Shown here in pieces: positions 1-5,211 of a stretch of 8,077 nt of DNA (within the stretch, counting starts at the first letter, position 1; each line of letters begins with the position of its first letter). A program made the translations under genes and the position numbers. Below the pieces are notes generated by a model. It was not told where the DNA came from, did no database searches, and saw only the letters and a list, made by a program, of their open reading frames with translations. Source of the stretch: Candidatus Woesearchaeota archaeon (GTDB taxonomy: Archaea > Nanobdellota > Nanobdellia > Woesearchaeales > WAPJ01); NCBI GenBank assembly GCA_015520785.1, contig WAPJ01000042.1, positions 1-8,077 of the forward strand, read 5' to 3'.

Positions 1-2
1 AG

Positions 3-10
3 TTTATATA
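3..10 (+). promoter_or_regulatory. TATA box of the TFE gene
   Basis: An AT-only octamer, TTTATATA, stands 24 bases before the ATG at 35. Archaeal transcription usually starts about 22-27 bases downstream of the TATA element, which puts the start at or within a few bases of the ATG. No Shine-Dalgarno sequence precedes the ATG, so the mRNA is inferred to be leaderless. The upstream BRE cannot be judged because the window begins here. Confidence 0.75.
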
Positions 11-34
11 ATCCTCGTCGTATACGGTTCTCTG

Positions 35-577
35 ATGGGGCTGGCTTCGGAGGAGCGGCAGATCGTCCGCATCATGCTTGAAAACGTTTTTGACGAGAAC
101 GTTCTGAAGATTGCGCGTGTGCTTCAGCGTCGGAAGGAGGTTTCTGAAGTAGAACTCATTAGGAAGTTTGGGAATGACTCGCATTATGTGCGCCGCGCAT
201 TATACGCGCTGCATGGGCGTGGCTATGTGGGCTTCCGACGGAAGAAGGATGAGACGATCGGCTGGTATACGTACTTCTGGTTCTTCAAGCCGAGCGAGGT
301 CGTGCATGATTATTATAGGGAGAATCGGGAACGCTTACAGCGCTTAGAGGAACGCTATGCGCGCGAGCGTGAAACCATCTACTATGTCTGTCCGAACGGG
401 TGTATGCGGCTTGACTTTGACCATGCTTCCGACTATAAGTTCCGCTGTCCTGATTGTGGCATGCTCATGCAGCCCGAGGAGATGCAGCAGCATGTCCGGC
501 AGATGAGAGCGCAGATTCGCGAGTTGAAAGCCGCACTTACCCTCCCCAGGAGGAAGAAGGAGAAACGATCCGCATAA
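35..577 (+). CDS. tfe: Transcription initiation factor E, alpha subunit (TFE)
   Basis: TFE-alpha is the archaeal homologue of the TFIIE large subunit. It binds RNA polymerase near the clamp and helps open promoter DNA. The 180 residues match the family's usual size and layout. Residues 8-95 form a winged helix ending in an aromatic stretch (GWYTYFWFFKP, 77-87). A basic/acidic linker helix follows at 90-112. A zinc ribbon uses C119, C123, C138 and C141, and a C-terminal helix with a basic tail (147-180) ends the protein. The first cysteine pair is spaced CX3C (CPNGC) rather than the more common CX2C, while the second is a normal CPDCG. The ATG is chosen because the TATA box at 3-10 predicts transcription starting on it. 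The gene stands alone and is followed by a long C/T-rich tract. Identification is by motif and layout and is firm. Confidence 0.93.
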   Translation: MGLASEERQIVRIMLENVFDENVLKIARVLQRRKEVSEVELIRKFGNDSHYVRRALYALHGRGYVGFRRKKDETIGWYTYFWFFKPSEVVHDYYRENRERLQRLEERYARERETIYYVCPNGCMRLDFDHASDYKFRCPDCGMLMQPEEMQQHVRQMRAQIRELKAALTLPRRKKEKRSA

Positions 578-595
578 TCAACGCTTGGAATCGTA

Positions 596-740
596 TCCTC
601 CGCGCTCCTCTTCTCTCTTCCCTTCAACGCATCCACCTCTCTACACGACATCTCCTTCCTTCTTCTTTCCTTCTTCCTCTTTTTCCCTCTTCGCTTAACC
701 CATCGCATCCTTTCTCTTCTCTCTTGTATCTTCTTCCCTA
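596..740 (+). terminator. Polypyrimidine 3' tract after tfe (probable terminator/3' UTR)
   Basis: About 85% of these bases are C or T by eye count, including an uninterrupted 42-base pyrimidine run at 651-692 with several T runs (TTTTT near 678-683). It begins some 20 bases after the tfe stop. Archaeal RNA polymerase terminates at U-rich stretches, so a terminator or processed 3' UTR is the simplest reading. No gene is supported in the whole 578-879 stretch; the reading frames there are low-complexity products of the C/T bias. Confidence 0.55.
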
Positions 741-806
741 GCCAGCGTGTTTTCATCATCCCTCTTCATGAAGGATATTCAACTCGGTAATCATTCTTGC
801 TGGAAA

Positions 807-860
807 CGTGTGGGGGATGAAGGATGCGTGACAGGGTGGAAGGAAGAGGAAAGAATGGCA
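807..860 (-). terminator. Polypyrimidine 3' tract after the translin gene
   Basis: The plus strand is strongly purine-rich here, so the minus strand, downstream of the translin stop at 880, reads as mostly C and T (for example TTCTTTCCTCTTCCTTCC). It mirrors the tract behind the convergent tfe gene, so each of the two genes has its own pyrimidine-rich 3' end. Termination is inferred from position and composition. Confidence 0.45.
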
Positions 861-879
861 TCGGACTGCTTGTACCATC

Positions 880-1494
880 TCAGTCAGATGCTTTCTCATC
901 CGCTGCTATGCGACCCTGCACGAGGAGTTGGAAGGCCATGTCCTCAAGCTTCCGTACCGTGTATTTGAGCGCGTCATACTTCCGCCGTAATTCCCCATTC
1001 GGGAGGCTGAAGAGCGTGAGCTCATCATACAAGCATTCCAACCAGTCCCGCGCGCGGAGGAGGAATGCTGGTTTCTCCTCTGCATGCCTAATGGCCATGC
1101 GCATGATCTCTCCCGTCGCATCGAGGAGGCCGAGGAGGTAGGCTTCATCATCATCCACAAGGCTCTCCTCACGCGTGATGAGGCGTTCCTCACGCGCATA
1201 GACGAGTGTTGCGTGGGCTTCAACAAGCTCCATGGCAGGCGTGTGGAGTGGTCCTGGAATGGTCGGGAGGAAGATGCGTGCTTTTTCCACGAGCCGTTCA
1301 TACGCTTCGCGCGCTTCCTGCAAGTATGCTGCCGCGTGAGCCTCACGCCCAGCCTGCGCGTGATAGATACTCTCCTTCGTCTTGCGGACAAGCTGGCGGA
1401 GTGGCGTGGCAAGCCGATCCTTTTCTTCTAAGCGCTGATCAAACCGTTCACGCACGTGTTGGAGACTCTCTTTGAACGTCCTGCACGCATCCAC
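880..1494 (-). CDS. Translin family protein (archaeal translin/Trax homologue)
   Basis: This all-helical 204-residue protein matches the translin/Trax family, oligomeric single-strand RNA/DNA-binding proteins; eukaryotic Trax is an endoribonuclease (C3PO) active on small RNAs and tRNA fragments. The clearest matches are YLLGLLDATGEIMRMAI (119-135), the family's helix with the LxDxTGEL-type signature, and KYDALKYTVRKLEDMAFQL (172-190), which resembles the C-terminal helix of human translin/Trax. An acidic MELVEA segment (88-93; E89, E92) sits where Trax carries its catalytic glutamates, so nuclease activity is possible but unproven. The start is a GTG at 1494, chosen because a GAGGTGG site lies about 5 bases upstream and no internal ATG would keep the N-terminal helix. 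The gene is divergent from the small membrane protein at 1597 and convergent with tfe. The family call is good; the biochemical role in archaea is not settled. Confidence 0.85.
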   Translation of the reverse strand: MDACRTFKESLQHVRERFDQRLEEKDRLATPLRQLVRKTKESIYHAQAGREAHAAAYLQEAREAYERLVEKARIFLPTIPGPLHTPAMELVEAHATLVYAREERLITREESLVDDDEAYLLGLLDATGEIMRMAIRHAEEKPAFLLRARDWLECLYDELTLFSLPNGELRRKYDALKYTVRKLEDMAFQLLVQGRIAADEKASD

Positions 1495-1540
1495 ACACCA
1501 CCACCTCTTTCATCTTCTCGGAGGAGTGAAGACACCAGGC

Positions 1541-1548
1541 TTTTAATA
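1541..1548. promoter_or_regulatory. Shared divergent TATA element (translin gene / membrane-protein gene)
   Basis: TTTTAATA read on the plus strand is TATTAAAA on the minus strand, and no better TATA-like sequence is visible in the 102 bases between the two starts. It lies 54 bases from the GTG at 1494 and 56 bases from the ATG at 1597. It would therefore give both genes a leader of roughly 25-30 bases, enough to hold the Shine-Dalgarno sites seen on each side. Use in both directions is inferred; a weaker second TATA (TTTATT near 1558) could serve the plus gene. Confidence 0.5.
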
Positions 1549-1581
1549 CCTTTCAGGTTTTATTCTTCAAAGTATGCGTAT

Positions 1582-1590
1582 GAGGTGATC
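1582..1590 (+). promoter_or_regulatory. Strong Shine-Dalgarno site fixing the start at 1597
   Basis: GAGGTGATC is an extended match to the complement of the 16S rRNA 3' end. It ends 6-7 bases before the ATG at 1597. It decides against an earlier in-frame ATG at 1456, which would extend the protein back through the divergent promoter and into the opposite gene. Confidence 0.8.
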
Positions 1591-1596
1591 TGGATC

Positions 1597-1935
1597 ATGG
1601 CAGGACAACTCTTCCTCAGCATGGACACGCTCCTCCTCGCAGTCATTGCAGCCATGCTCCTCGCAATCGCGATGAGCATGAAAGTCCTCTTCGCCATTGA
1701 ACGCAGGCTCTTCAGGATTGACGAGAACATCCTCCGCCTCGTCAACCGCGTGCTCGGCGAGGAAGACCTGATTGAACGCCTCCTCAAGCAGGAAGAAGCG
1801 GAACTCGAAAAGCTTGAAGAAGAACTCGCGAGCAGTAAGCGTAGCAGCGCGAAGCGGACGAGCGCGAAGAAATCCGCGAGGAAGACCGCGCGCAAGACCG
1901 CGAAGCGGAAGAAGACGAGCAGGAAGAAAGCATAA
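1597..1935 (+). CDS. Small membrane protein with coiled coil and histone-H1-like basic tail
   Basis: The family is not recognised. The 112-residue protein has three parts. Residues 10-35 form one transmembrane helix (TLLLAVIAAMLLAIAMSM core). Residues 36-79 are a charged amphipathic helix with a likely coiled coil (LLKQEEAELEKLEEEL). Residues 81-112 contain only K, R, S, T and A, with 11 K and 6 R in 32 residues in repeating SAKR/ARKT units, like the tails of histone H1 and bacterial Hc1/AlgP-type proteins. The short uncharged N-terminus and very basic C-terminus predict the tail lies in the cytoplasm, where it could bind DNA, RNA or another polyanion. Start is set by the GAGGTGATC site. It is transcribed alone, divergently from the translin gene, and followed by a C/T-rich tract. 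Membrane topology is well supported; nucleic-acid binding is inference. Confidence 0.82.
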   Translation: MAGQLFLSMDTLLLAVIAAMLLAIAMSMKVLFAIERRLFRIDENILRLVNRVLGEEDLIERLLKQEEAELEKLEEELASSKRSSAKRTSAKKSARKTARKTAKRKKTSRKKA

Positions 1936-1944
1936 AACCCTTAC

Positions 1945-2090
1945 CCCTTCTTCTAGCCCGTATTCTTCTCTCCATCCTTATCCTTCTTTCTCATCGCTTC
2001 CCCCTGCTCTTTACTCTTCATCATCTTTTTTCGACTCACTCTTCCTTCACCGCTTCACCTCTTCCTCTTTCTTTTCCTCTTTCAAGACGC
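1945..2090 (+). terminator. Polypyrimidine 3' tract after the basic-tail protein gene
   Basis: A tract of about 145 bases, overwhelmingly C and T, starts right after the stop codon at 1935 and contains several T runs (TTTTTT near 2026-2031). Probable terminator or 3' UTR by composition and position. Within the 296-base gap to the next gene I see only this tract and the rnp3 promoter. Confidence 0.5.
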
Positions 2091-2199
2091 GTGTTGGAGG
2101 ATCCTGTGAAGCCCGCTCTTGAAGATGGGAAAAGGAGCATGTGATGGATGTTCATTCAGTAGGAGGGTGGAGAAGAGGTACGCTTTCTCAGGGGATGCG

Positions 2200-2207
2200 C
2201 TTAAGAA
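2200..2207 (+). promoter_or_regulatory. TATA element of rnp3
   Basis: CTTAAGAA begins 32 bases before the ATG at 2232, the same distance as at tfe. The same GCTTAAGAA core appears before the isomerase gene on the other strand. With no Shine-Dalgarno site before 2232, a leaderless or nearly leaderless transcript is inferred. Confidence 0.6.
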
Positions 2208-2231
2208 CGCGAGCATCCTTCACCAGCCTGT

Positions 2232-2792
2232 ATGCGTGGGCGGATTGACTTTGTCATGCCAACAGACCCTGAAGAGTGGGGTAATGCTACAGAATATCTC
2301 CGCCTGGCGGATCTTGACCTTCTCCTCACACCCATCCCCCTCTCCCTGCCTTCAGTCCTGATCAGGCCGCTTGACGCGTACAACCTCTCGCAGGATGACC
2401 TCTCCCGACACCTCGCGCAGCGACCGCTCGTCGTGCTCGACCCATACCAGCCGCGTGCGGACGGCCTGCGTTCACCGAGGGGCATGCTCCATCCCACCCT
2501 TGCGAGGCGCATGGCCGAGCAGGGGAGTATCATCCTCTTCACGCTTCAACGCTGTCTCGGCTCGTGGGAAGCCCTGAGCGTGTGTAGGATGAGCCTGCGC
2601 ATTGCGTTGAAGCGGAAGGTTCGTGTGGCACTCGTGACTGGCGCAGCACGGCCTGAAGAGCTTCGCGCGCGGAAGGATCTCACGGCGGTGCCGATCATGC
2701 TCGGCCTCCCACCGAGCATTCTGGGTGAGGACGTGCTCGGAGAACTCGCCAAGCGTATTCCTGGCAGGGGGTTCAGCAAGCCAAGAGCTTAA
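2232..2792 (+). CDS. rnp3: Ribonuclease P protein component 3 (Rpp30 homologue)
   Basis: Rpp30 is a TIM-barrel protein of the archaeal and eukaryotic RNase P holoenzyme, which removes the 5' leader of pre-tRNAs; in archaea it pairs with Pop5 to support the catalytic RNA. The diagnostic C-terminal half is present: HPTLARRMAEQGSIILFTLQ (87-106) corresponds to the family's 'D..LA..A......EF.L', and RVALVTGAARPEELRARKDL (131-150) corresponds to the 'vvltSGA....dlR.prdl' block, followed by a leucine-rich helix (155-174). The N-terminus (DFVMPTDPEEW, 6-16) also fits the family. At 186 residues it is shorter than the usual 210-240, with compressed early barrel strands. The ATG at 2232 fits the TATA spacing. 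Its stop codon lies inside the promoter of the next gene, 29 bases away. Identification is by motif and fairly firm. Confidence 0.82.
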   Translation: MRGRIDFVMPTDPEEWGNATEYLRLADLDLLLTPIPLSLPSVLIRPLDAYNLSQDDLSRHLAQRPLVVLDPYQPRADGLRSPRGMLHPTLARRMAEQGSIILFTLQRCLGSWEALSVCRMSLRIALKRKVRVALVTGAARPEELRARKDLTAVPIMLGLPPSILGEDVLGELAKRIPGRGFSKPRA

Positions 2793-2810
2793 AAAGAGAA
2801 GCTTCTTTTT
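2785..2810 (+). terminator. Hairpin plus T-run at the rnp3 stop codon
   Basis: GAGCTT (2785-2790) can pair with AAGCTT (2799-2804), five Watson-Crick pairs and one G-T, across an 8-base loop, followed by CTTTTT (2805-2810). This resembles a small intrinsic terminator. Archaea depend mainly on the T-run, so the hairpin may be incidental. It shares its left arm with the TATA element of the next gene. Confidence 0.35.
2788..2795 (+). promoter_or_regulatory. TATA element of the winged-helix/coiled-coil gene
   Basis: CTTAAAAA starts 34 bases before the ATG at 2822 and overlaps the TAA stop of rnp3 (2790-2792). There is no Shine-Dalgarno sequence upstream of 2822 (the bases are CCATCTGGGC), so a leaderless transcript starting near 2818-2822 is inferred rather than translation from an rnp3 read-through mRNA. 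Confidence 0.6.
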
Positions 2811-2821
2811 ACCATCTGGGC

Positions 2822-3967
2822 ATGGCGAAGAACCTGATTACGACGGGTGTTGACCAGCTCGTCCAACTCCTCCGCGAGCGGAAACGCATCAGTCTTGCTG
2901 AGGCAGCCAAGCAGCTTGCCGTGCCACGCGAACTCGTTGAAGAATGGACGGATTTCCTTGAGGAACGCGGCCTCGTCAAGCTCGAATACAAGTTCACCAC
3001 ACCCTACCTTGTGTATACCAAGCCGACCGCTGAGACCGTGCGGAAGACGGAGAAGAGCTTTCAGAATAAGCGTGAAGCCTTCCAACGCCAGGTGGAGAGC
3101 ACGCTCCGCGTTATCCAGCAGCACGCGGCAGGCCTGCTCGACGTGAAACAACACTTGGACAAGCTGAATGCTGAGATTGAGGAGAAAGTCAAGCATATTC
3201 GCGAGGAACTCCAAGCACTGGAACGGTTTGACACGCTCAAGAAAGACCTGCGGAAGGAGCTCATCCAGGAGTATGAAGCCCAGCGGAAGAAGCTCGACCA
3301 GCTCACACAGCGCATGGAGCAGACTGATAAGCAGCTCGCGGAAAAACTCAAGGAAGTGCATGGCGCGTATGCACGCCTCGACAAGGCCCTGGAAGACCTC
3401 CAGGAGATCCAATCATTCGAACGGAAGATGAAAGGCACGATTCACGACTTGCGGAAAGAACTGGAACGGCTGGAGAAACGCCGGCGTGAGGATGAACGCG
3501 TCATTCAAGAAGAACAGAAGCGGATTGGCCTCCTCAGGAAGACGATTCAACGCTTGGAAAGCCAACTCCAAGCCTACCGCAACCAGCTCCGACCCCTTAT
3601 GGCCGAGTATGCGCGCATGCAGAAGGACTGGGAGAAGGCGAAGAATGACCTGCTCGCACGGATTGAAGAACGACTCAAACGGATCAGCACGCACCAGTCC
3701 GAAGCCAAGCGAGCGCGCGAACGGCTTGAAGAATACGTGAAGCGGAAGGTGGAGATTGACGTGCTCATGGACGCGCTCACGAGCGAAGCGGAAAAACTCC
3801 GCGGCGAACTCCTCCTCCTCAAGCAGGAAGCCGCCCTCCTCAAGACAATGAAAAAGAATGTCACCCTGGACGATCTCGAGAAACGCTATGAGCACGTGCT
3901 CAAGCTGAAAGAAAAGTTTGAGAAGAAACTGGAAAAGCTCAAGAGTATCATTAGTAAGAGTGCATGA
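2822..3967 (+). CDS. Winged-helix protein with a ~300-residue coiled coil
   Basis: I cannot assign a named function. Residues 1-67 look like a small winged helix-turn-helix: VDQLVQLLRE, then ISLAEAAKQLAVPRELVEEW as the helix-turn-helix (23-42), then LVKLEYKFTTPYLVYTK as the wing. From about 70 to 378 the chain is almost entirely K/E/R/L/Q-rich helix with one proline (P258), so it should form a rod of tens of nanometres or fold back on itself. It has no signal peptide, membrane segment or SMC-type Walker motif, so it is a cytoplasmic non-ATPase. A DNA- or protein-binding head on a coiled-coil stalk would suit a chromosome-organising, cytoskeletal or regulatory role, but that is inference. It follows rnp3 by 29 bases with its own promoter and is followed by a polypyrimidine tract. 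The alternative reading of the head, a winged helix that binds protein rather than DNA, is equally open. Confidence 0.85.
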   Translation: MAKNLITTGVDQLVQLLRERKRISLAEAAKQLAVPRELVEEWTDFLEERGLVKLEYKFTTPYLVYTKPTAETVRKTEKSFQNKREAFQRQVESTLRVIQQHAAGLLDVKQHLDKLNAEIEEKVKHIREELQALERFDTLKKDLRKELIQEYEAQRKKLDQLTQRMEQTDKQLAEKLKEVHGAYARLDKALEDLQEIQSFERKMKGTIHDLRKELERLEKRRREDERVIQEEQKRIGLLRKTIQRLESQLQAYRNQLRPLMAEYARMQKDWEKAKNDLLARIEERLKRISTHQSEAKRARERLEEYVKRKVEIDVLMDALTSEAEKLRGELLLLKQEAALLKTMKKNVTLDDLEKRYEHVLKLKEKFEKKLEKLKSIISKSA

Positions 3968-3974
3968 AGCCCTC

Positions 3975-4065
3975 ATTTCATTCTCCCCACTCCCCTTTCG
4001 TCTCCCCCTCCTTTTTCCTCTCCCTGTCTCTTCTCTTATCCTCCCTCTTCTTCACACACCCTTCT
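3975..4065 (+). terminator. Polypyrimidine 3' tract after the coiled-coil gene
   Basis: Nearly nine in ten bases are C or T, beginning within 10 bases of the stop, with a 25-base uninterrupted run at 4001-4025 that includes TTTTT. It faces the purine-rich segment at 4103-4190, which is the matching tract of the convergent isomerase gene. Probable terminator/3' UTR. Confidence 0.5.
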
Positions 4066-4102
4066 TAGAGAACGCCTTTCCACACATCCCTCCATTTTTC
4101 TC

Positions 4103-4190
4103 ATGGAGAGAGGAAAAGGAGAAGCGGAAGCTATGCAGAAAGAAGGGGTGAAGGGAGAGGCAGCGGAGGGGAGGACTGAGCTAAGAGGAA
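4103..4190 (-). terminator. Polypyrimidine 3' tract after the isomerase gene
   Basis: The plus strand changes abruptly from pyrimidine-rich to purine-rich at about 4102, so the minus strand downstream of the isomerase stop (4198) reads as C/T-rich. This is the second case in the window of two convergent genes each followed by its own pyrimidine tract. No gene is supported between 3968 and 4197. Confidence 0.48.
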
Positions 4191-4197
4191 AAACACC

Positions 4198-5052
4198 TCA
4201 TGCGCGGGGCATGAAACGCTCAAGCGCTTCGCGCGGCGTGAAAAAGCCCTCGGGCATGAGGAAGCCCGTAATAAGCGCGTGCTCGGTCACATCAAACGCC
4301 GGGTTTTCAACCCGCACGCCTCCCGGCGGCTCATCCCAGACTTCACGCGGATCACGCTCCTCAATCAGAATCTCCCGCGTGAACTTATACTGGTCAGTCA
4401 CGACGATAACAGGTTTCCCTTCAAGATGAGCGAGGATGCTGAGCGTCCGCGTGCCAATCTTATTCCCCACACCCATAGGCAGGATGGCGTCAGACCCGAC
4501 GAGAATCATATCCGCATCCCGCACGTTCAAGTGCATCGCACTATCCACGCGGAGCGTAACCGGAATCCCTGCTTCTGCTAGGTCGCGCGCGGTCAGTCTC
4601 CCCTGCCAGCGTGGCCGTGTCTCCGAGGCATACACGCGTTCCGGCCGGAGGGCTTTGAGAACGCTGATCACGCTCGTACTATGACAGTGCGTCGCAATCC
4701 GCCCCCCGCGGGGAAGGTATTGGAGGGCTGTGCGTGCAAGCCGCGCCTGATACGTGTGATAATGCTCGCGAATCATCCGCATGCGCTCTGTGAGGATGCG
4801 CAGCGCAGCCTGCTTCTCCCCTGGGAGGTTGTGTGTGAGCTGGGCGAGGTATGCGTGGAGGTGTGGTTCTGTCGGCCGTGCTGATCGGAGCCTCACGAGT
4901 GCTTTTCTAAAACACTCTTCAAAGCCGTTCTCGGGACAGTCGCGTGCGGCGTAGTATGCTGCGAGCGCTCCGGCATACGCGACGCGTTCCGCGCCCTGCA
5001 CTTCAAGATTCCTGATCGCTTGGATAATGCGTTCCACGCGCGCCGAGACCAT
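4198..5052 (-). CDS. Ribose-1,5-bisphosphate isomerase (eIF-2B alpha-like family)
   Basis: This enzyme converts ribose 1,5-bisphosphate to ribulose 1,5-bisphosphate in the archaeal AMP-degradation pathway, between AMP phosphorylase and type III RubisCO. Family signatures are clear. RIATHCHSTSV carries the presumed catalytic cysteine. ASETRPRWQGR follows, then DSAMHLNVRDADMILVGSDA with the presumed catalytic aspartate, then GVGNKIGT. VVTDQYKF and the C-terminal ENPAFDVTEHALITGFLMPEG segment complete the pattern. The cysteine and aspartate correspond to those described for the Thermococcus kodakarensis enzyme. ATGs lie at 5064, 5061 and 5052; I choose 5052 (MVSARVERIIQ) because it fits a leaderless start from the TATA at 5075-5082 and resembles family N-termini. 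The resulting 284 residues are short for a family near 320, with the loss in the helical N-terminal domain. Related eIF-2B-like or methylthioribose-phosphate isomerase paralogues are less likely given the ETRPRWQGR and NKIGT motifs. RubisCO and AMP phosphorylase are not in the window. Confidence 0.87.
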   Translation of the reverse strand: MVSARVERIIQAIRNLEVQGAERVAYAGALAAYYAARDCPENGFEECFRKALVRLRSARPTEPHLHAYLAQLTHNLPGEKQAALRILTERMRMIREHYHTYQARLARTALQYLPRGGRIATHCHSTSVISVLKALRPERVYASETRPRWQGRLTARDLAEAGIPVTLRVDSAMHLNVRDADMILVGSDAILPMGVGNKIGTRTLSILAHLEGKPVIVVTDQYKFTREILIEERDPREVWDEPPGGVRVENPAFDVTEHALITGFLMPEGFFTPREALERFMPRA

Positions 5053-5074
5053 ACGCTTCATCATCCCGCTCAGC

Positions 5075-5082
5075 TTCTTAAG
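5075..5082 (-). promoter_or_regulatory. TATA element of the isomerase gene
   Basis: On the minus strand CTTAAGAA begins 30 bases before the ATG at 5052 but only 18-21 bases before the upstream ATGs at 5064 and 5061. The core GCTTAAGAA is identical to that before rnp3. The spacing favours a leaderless mRNA starting at or near 5052. Confidence 0.55.
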
Positions 5083-5102
5083 CCTTACTCGGCATGAGAG
5101 GC

Positions 5103-5165
5103 TCTTCGTTCTACTTTTCTTACAGGATCTTTTTTCTGATTCTTCTCCTTCTCATCCTCTTTTTC
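5103..5165 (+). other. Pyrimidine-rich segment upstream of the isomerase gene
   Basis: This stretch is C/T-rich on the plus strand (for example CTTTTTTCTGATTCTTCTCC around 5130-5148) but, unlike the other tracts, does not follow a recognisable plus-strand gene. On the minus strand it is a purine-rich segment ahead of the isomerase promoter. Either an unseen plus-strand transcript ends here or the composition has another cause. Confidence 0.35.
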
Positions 5166-5180
5166 TTGTGTCTGATGTGT

Positions 5181-5188
5181 TATTTAAA
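5181..5188. promoter_or_regulatory. Orphan TATA box
   Basis: TATTTAAA is one of the best TATA boxes in the window, but no established gene starts at the right distance on either strand. On the plus strand its edge is 31 bases before an ATG at 5212, which opens a 21-codon frame. On the minus strand it is 33 bases before an ATG at 5155, which opens an 11-codon, very basic frame. The core TTTAAA is palindromic, so direction cannot be read from it. Confidence 0.4.
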
Positions 5189-5211
5189 CTCCTGCTTGAA
5201 GAGGGAATAGT

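Noticed and set aside
454..741. Plus-strand frame running out of the tfe 3' end into the C/T tract.
   Set aside because: It overlaps tfe in another frame, and its serine/leucine/proline-rich composition is produced by the pyrimidine tract.
1456..1596. N-terminal extension of the basic-tail membrane protein by 47 codons.
   Set aside because: It would run through the TATA element and the divergent leader into the translin gene, whereas GAGGTGATC is ideally placed for the ATG at 1597.
2119..2361. Frame with a CDGC motif (MKMGKGACDGCSFSRR) before rnp3.
   Set aside because: It has no Shine-Dalgarno site or TATA at a suitable distance, overlaps the start of rnp3, and its downstream part is a shadow of rnp3. 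The cysteine pair is isolated.
2789..3976. Minus-strand frames of 187 and 207 codons opposite the coiled-coil gene.
   Set aside because: The plus strand encodes a regular heptad-rich helix with a promoter; the antisense products are leucine/phenylalanine-rich mirror frames.
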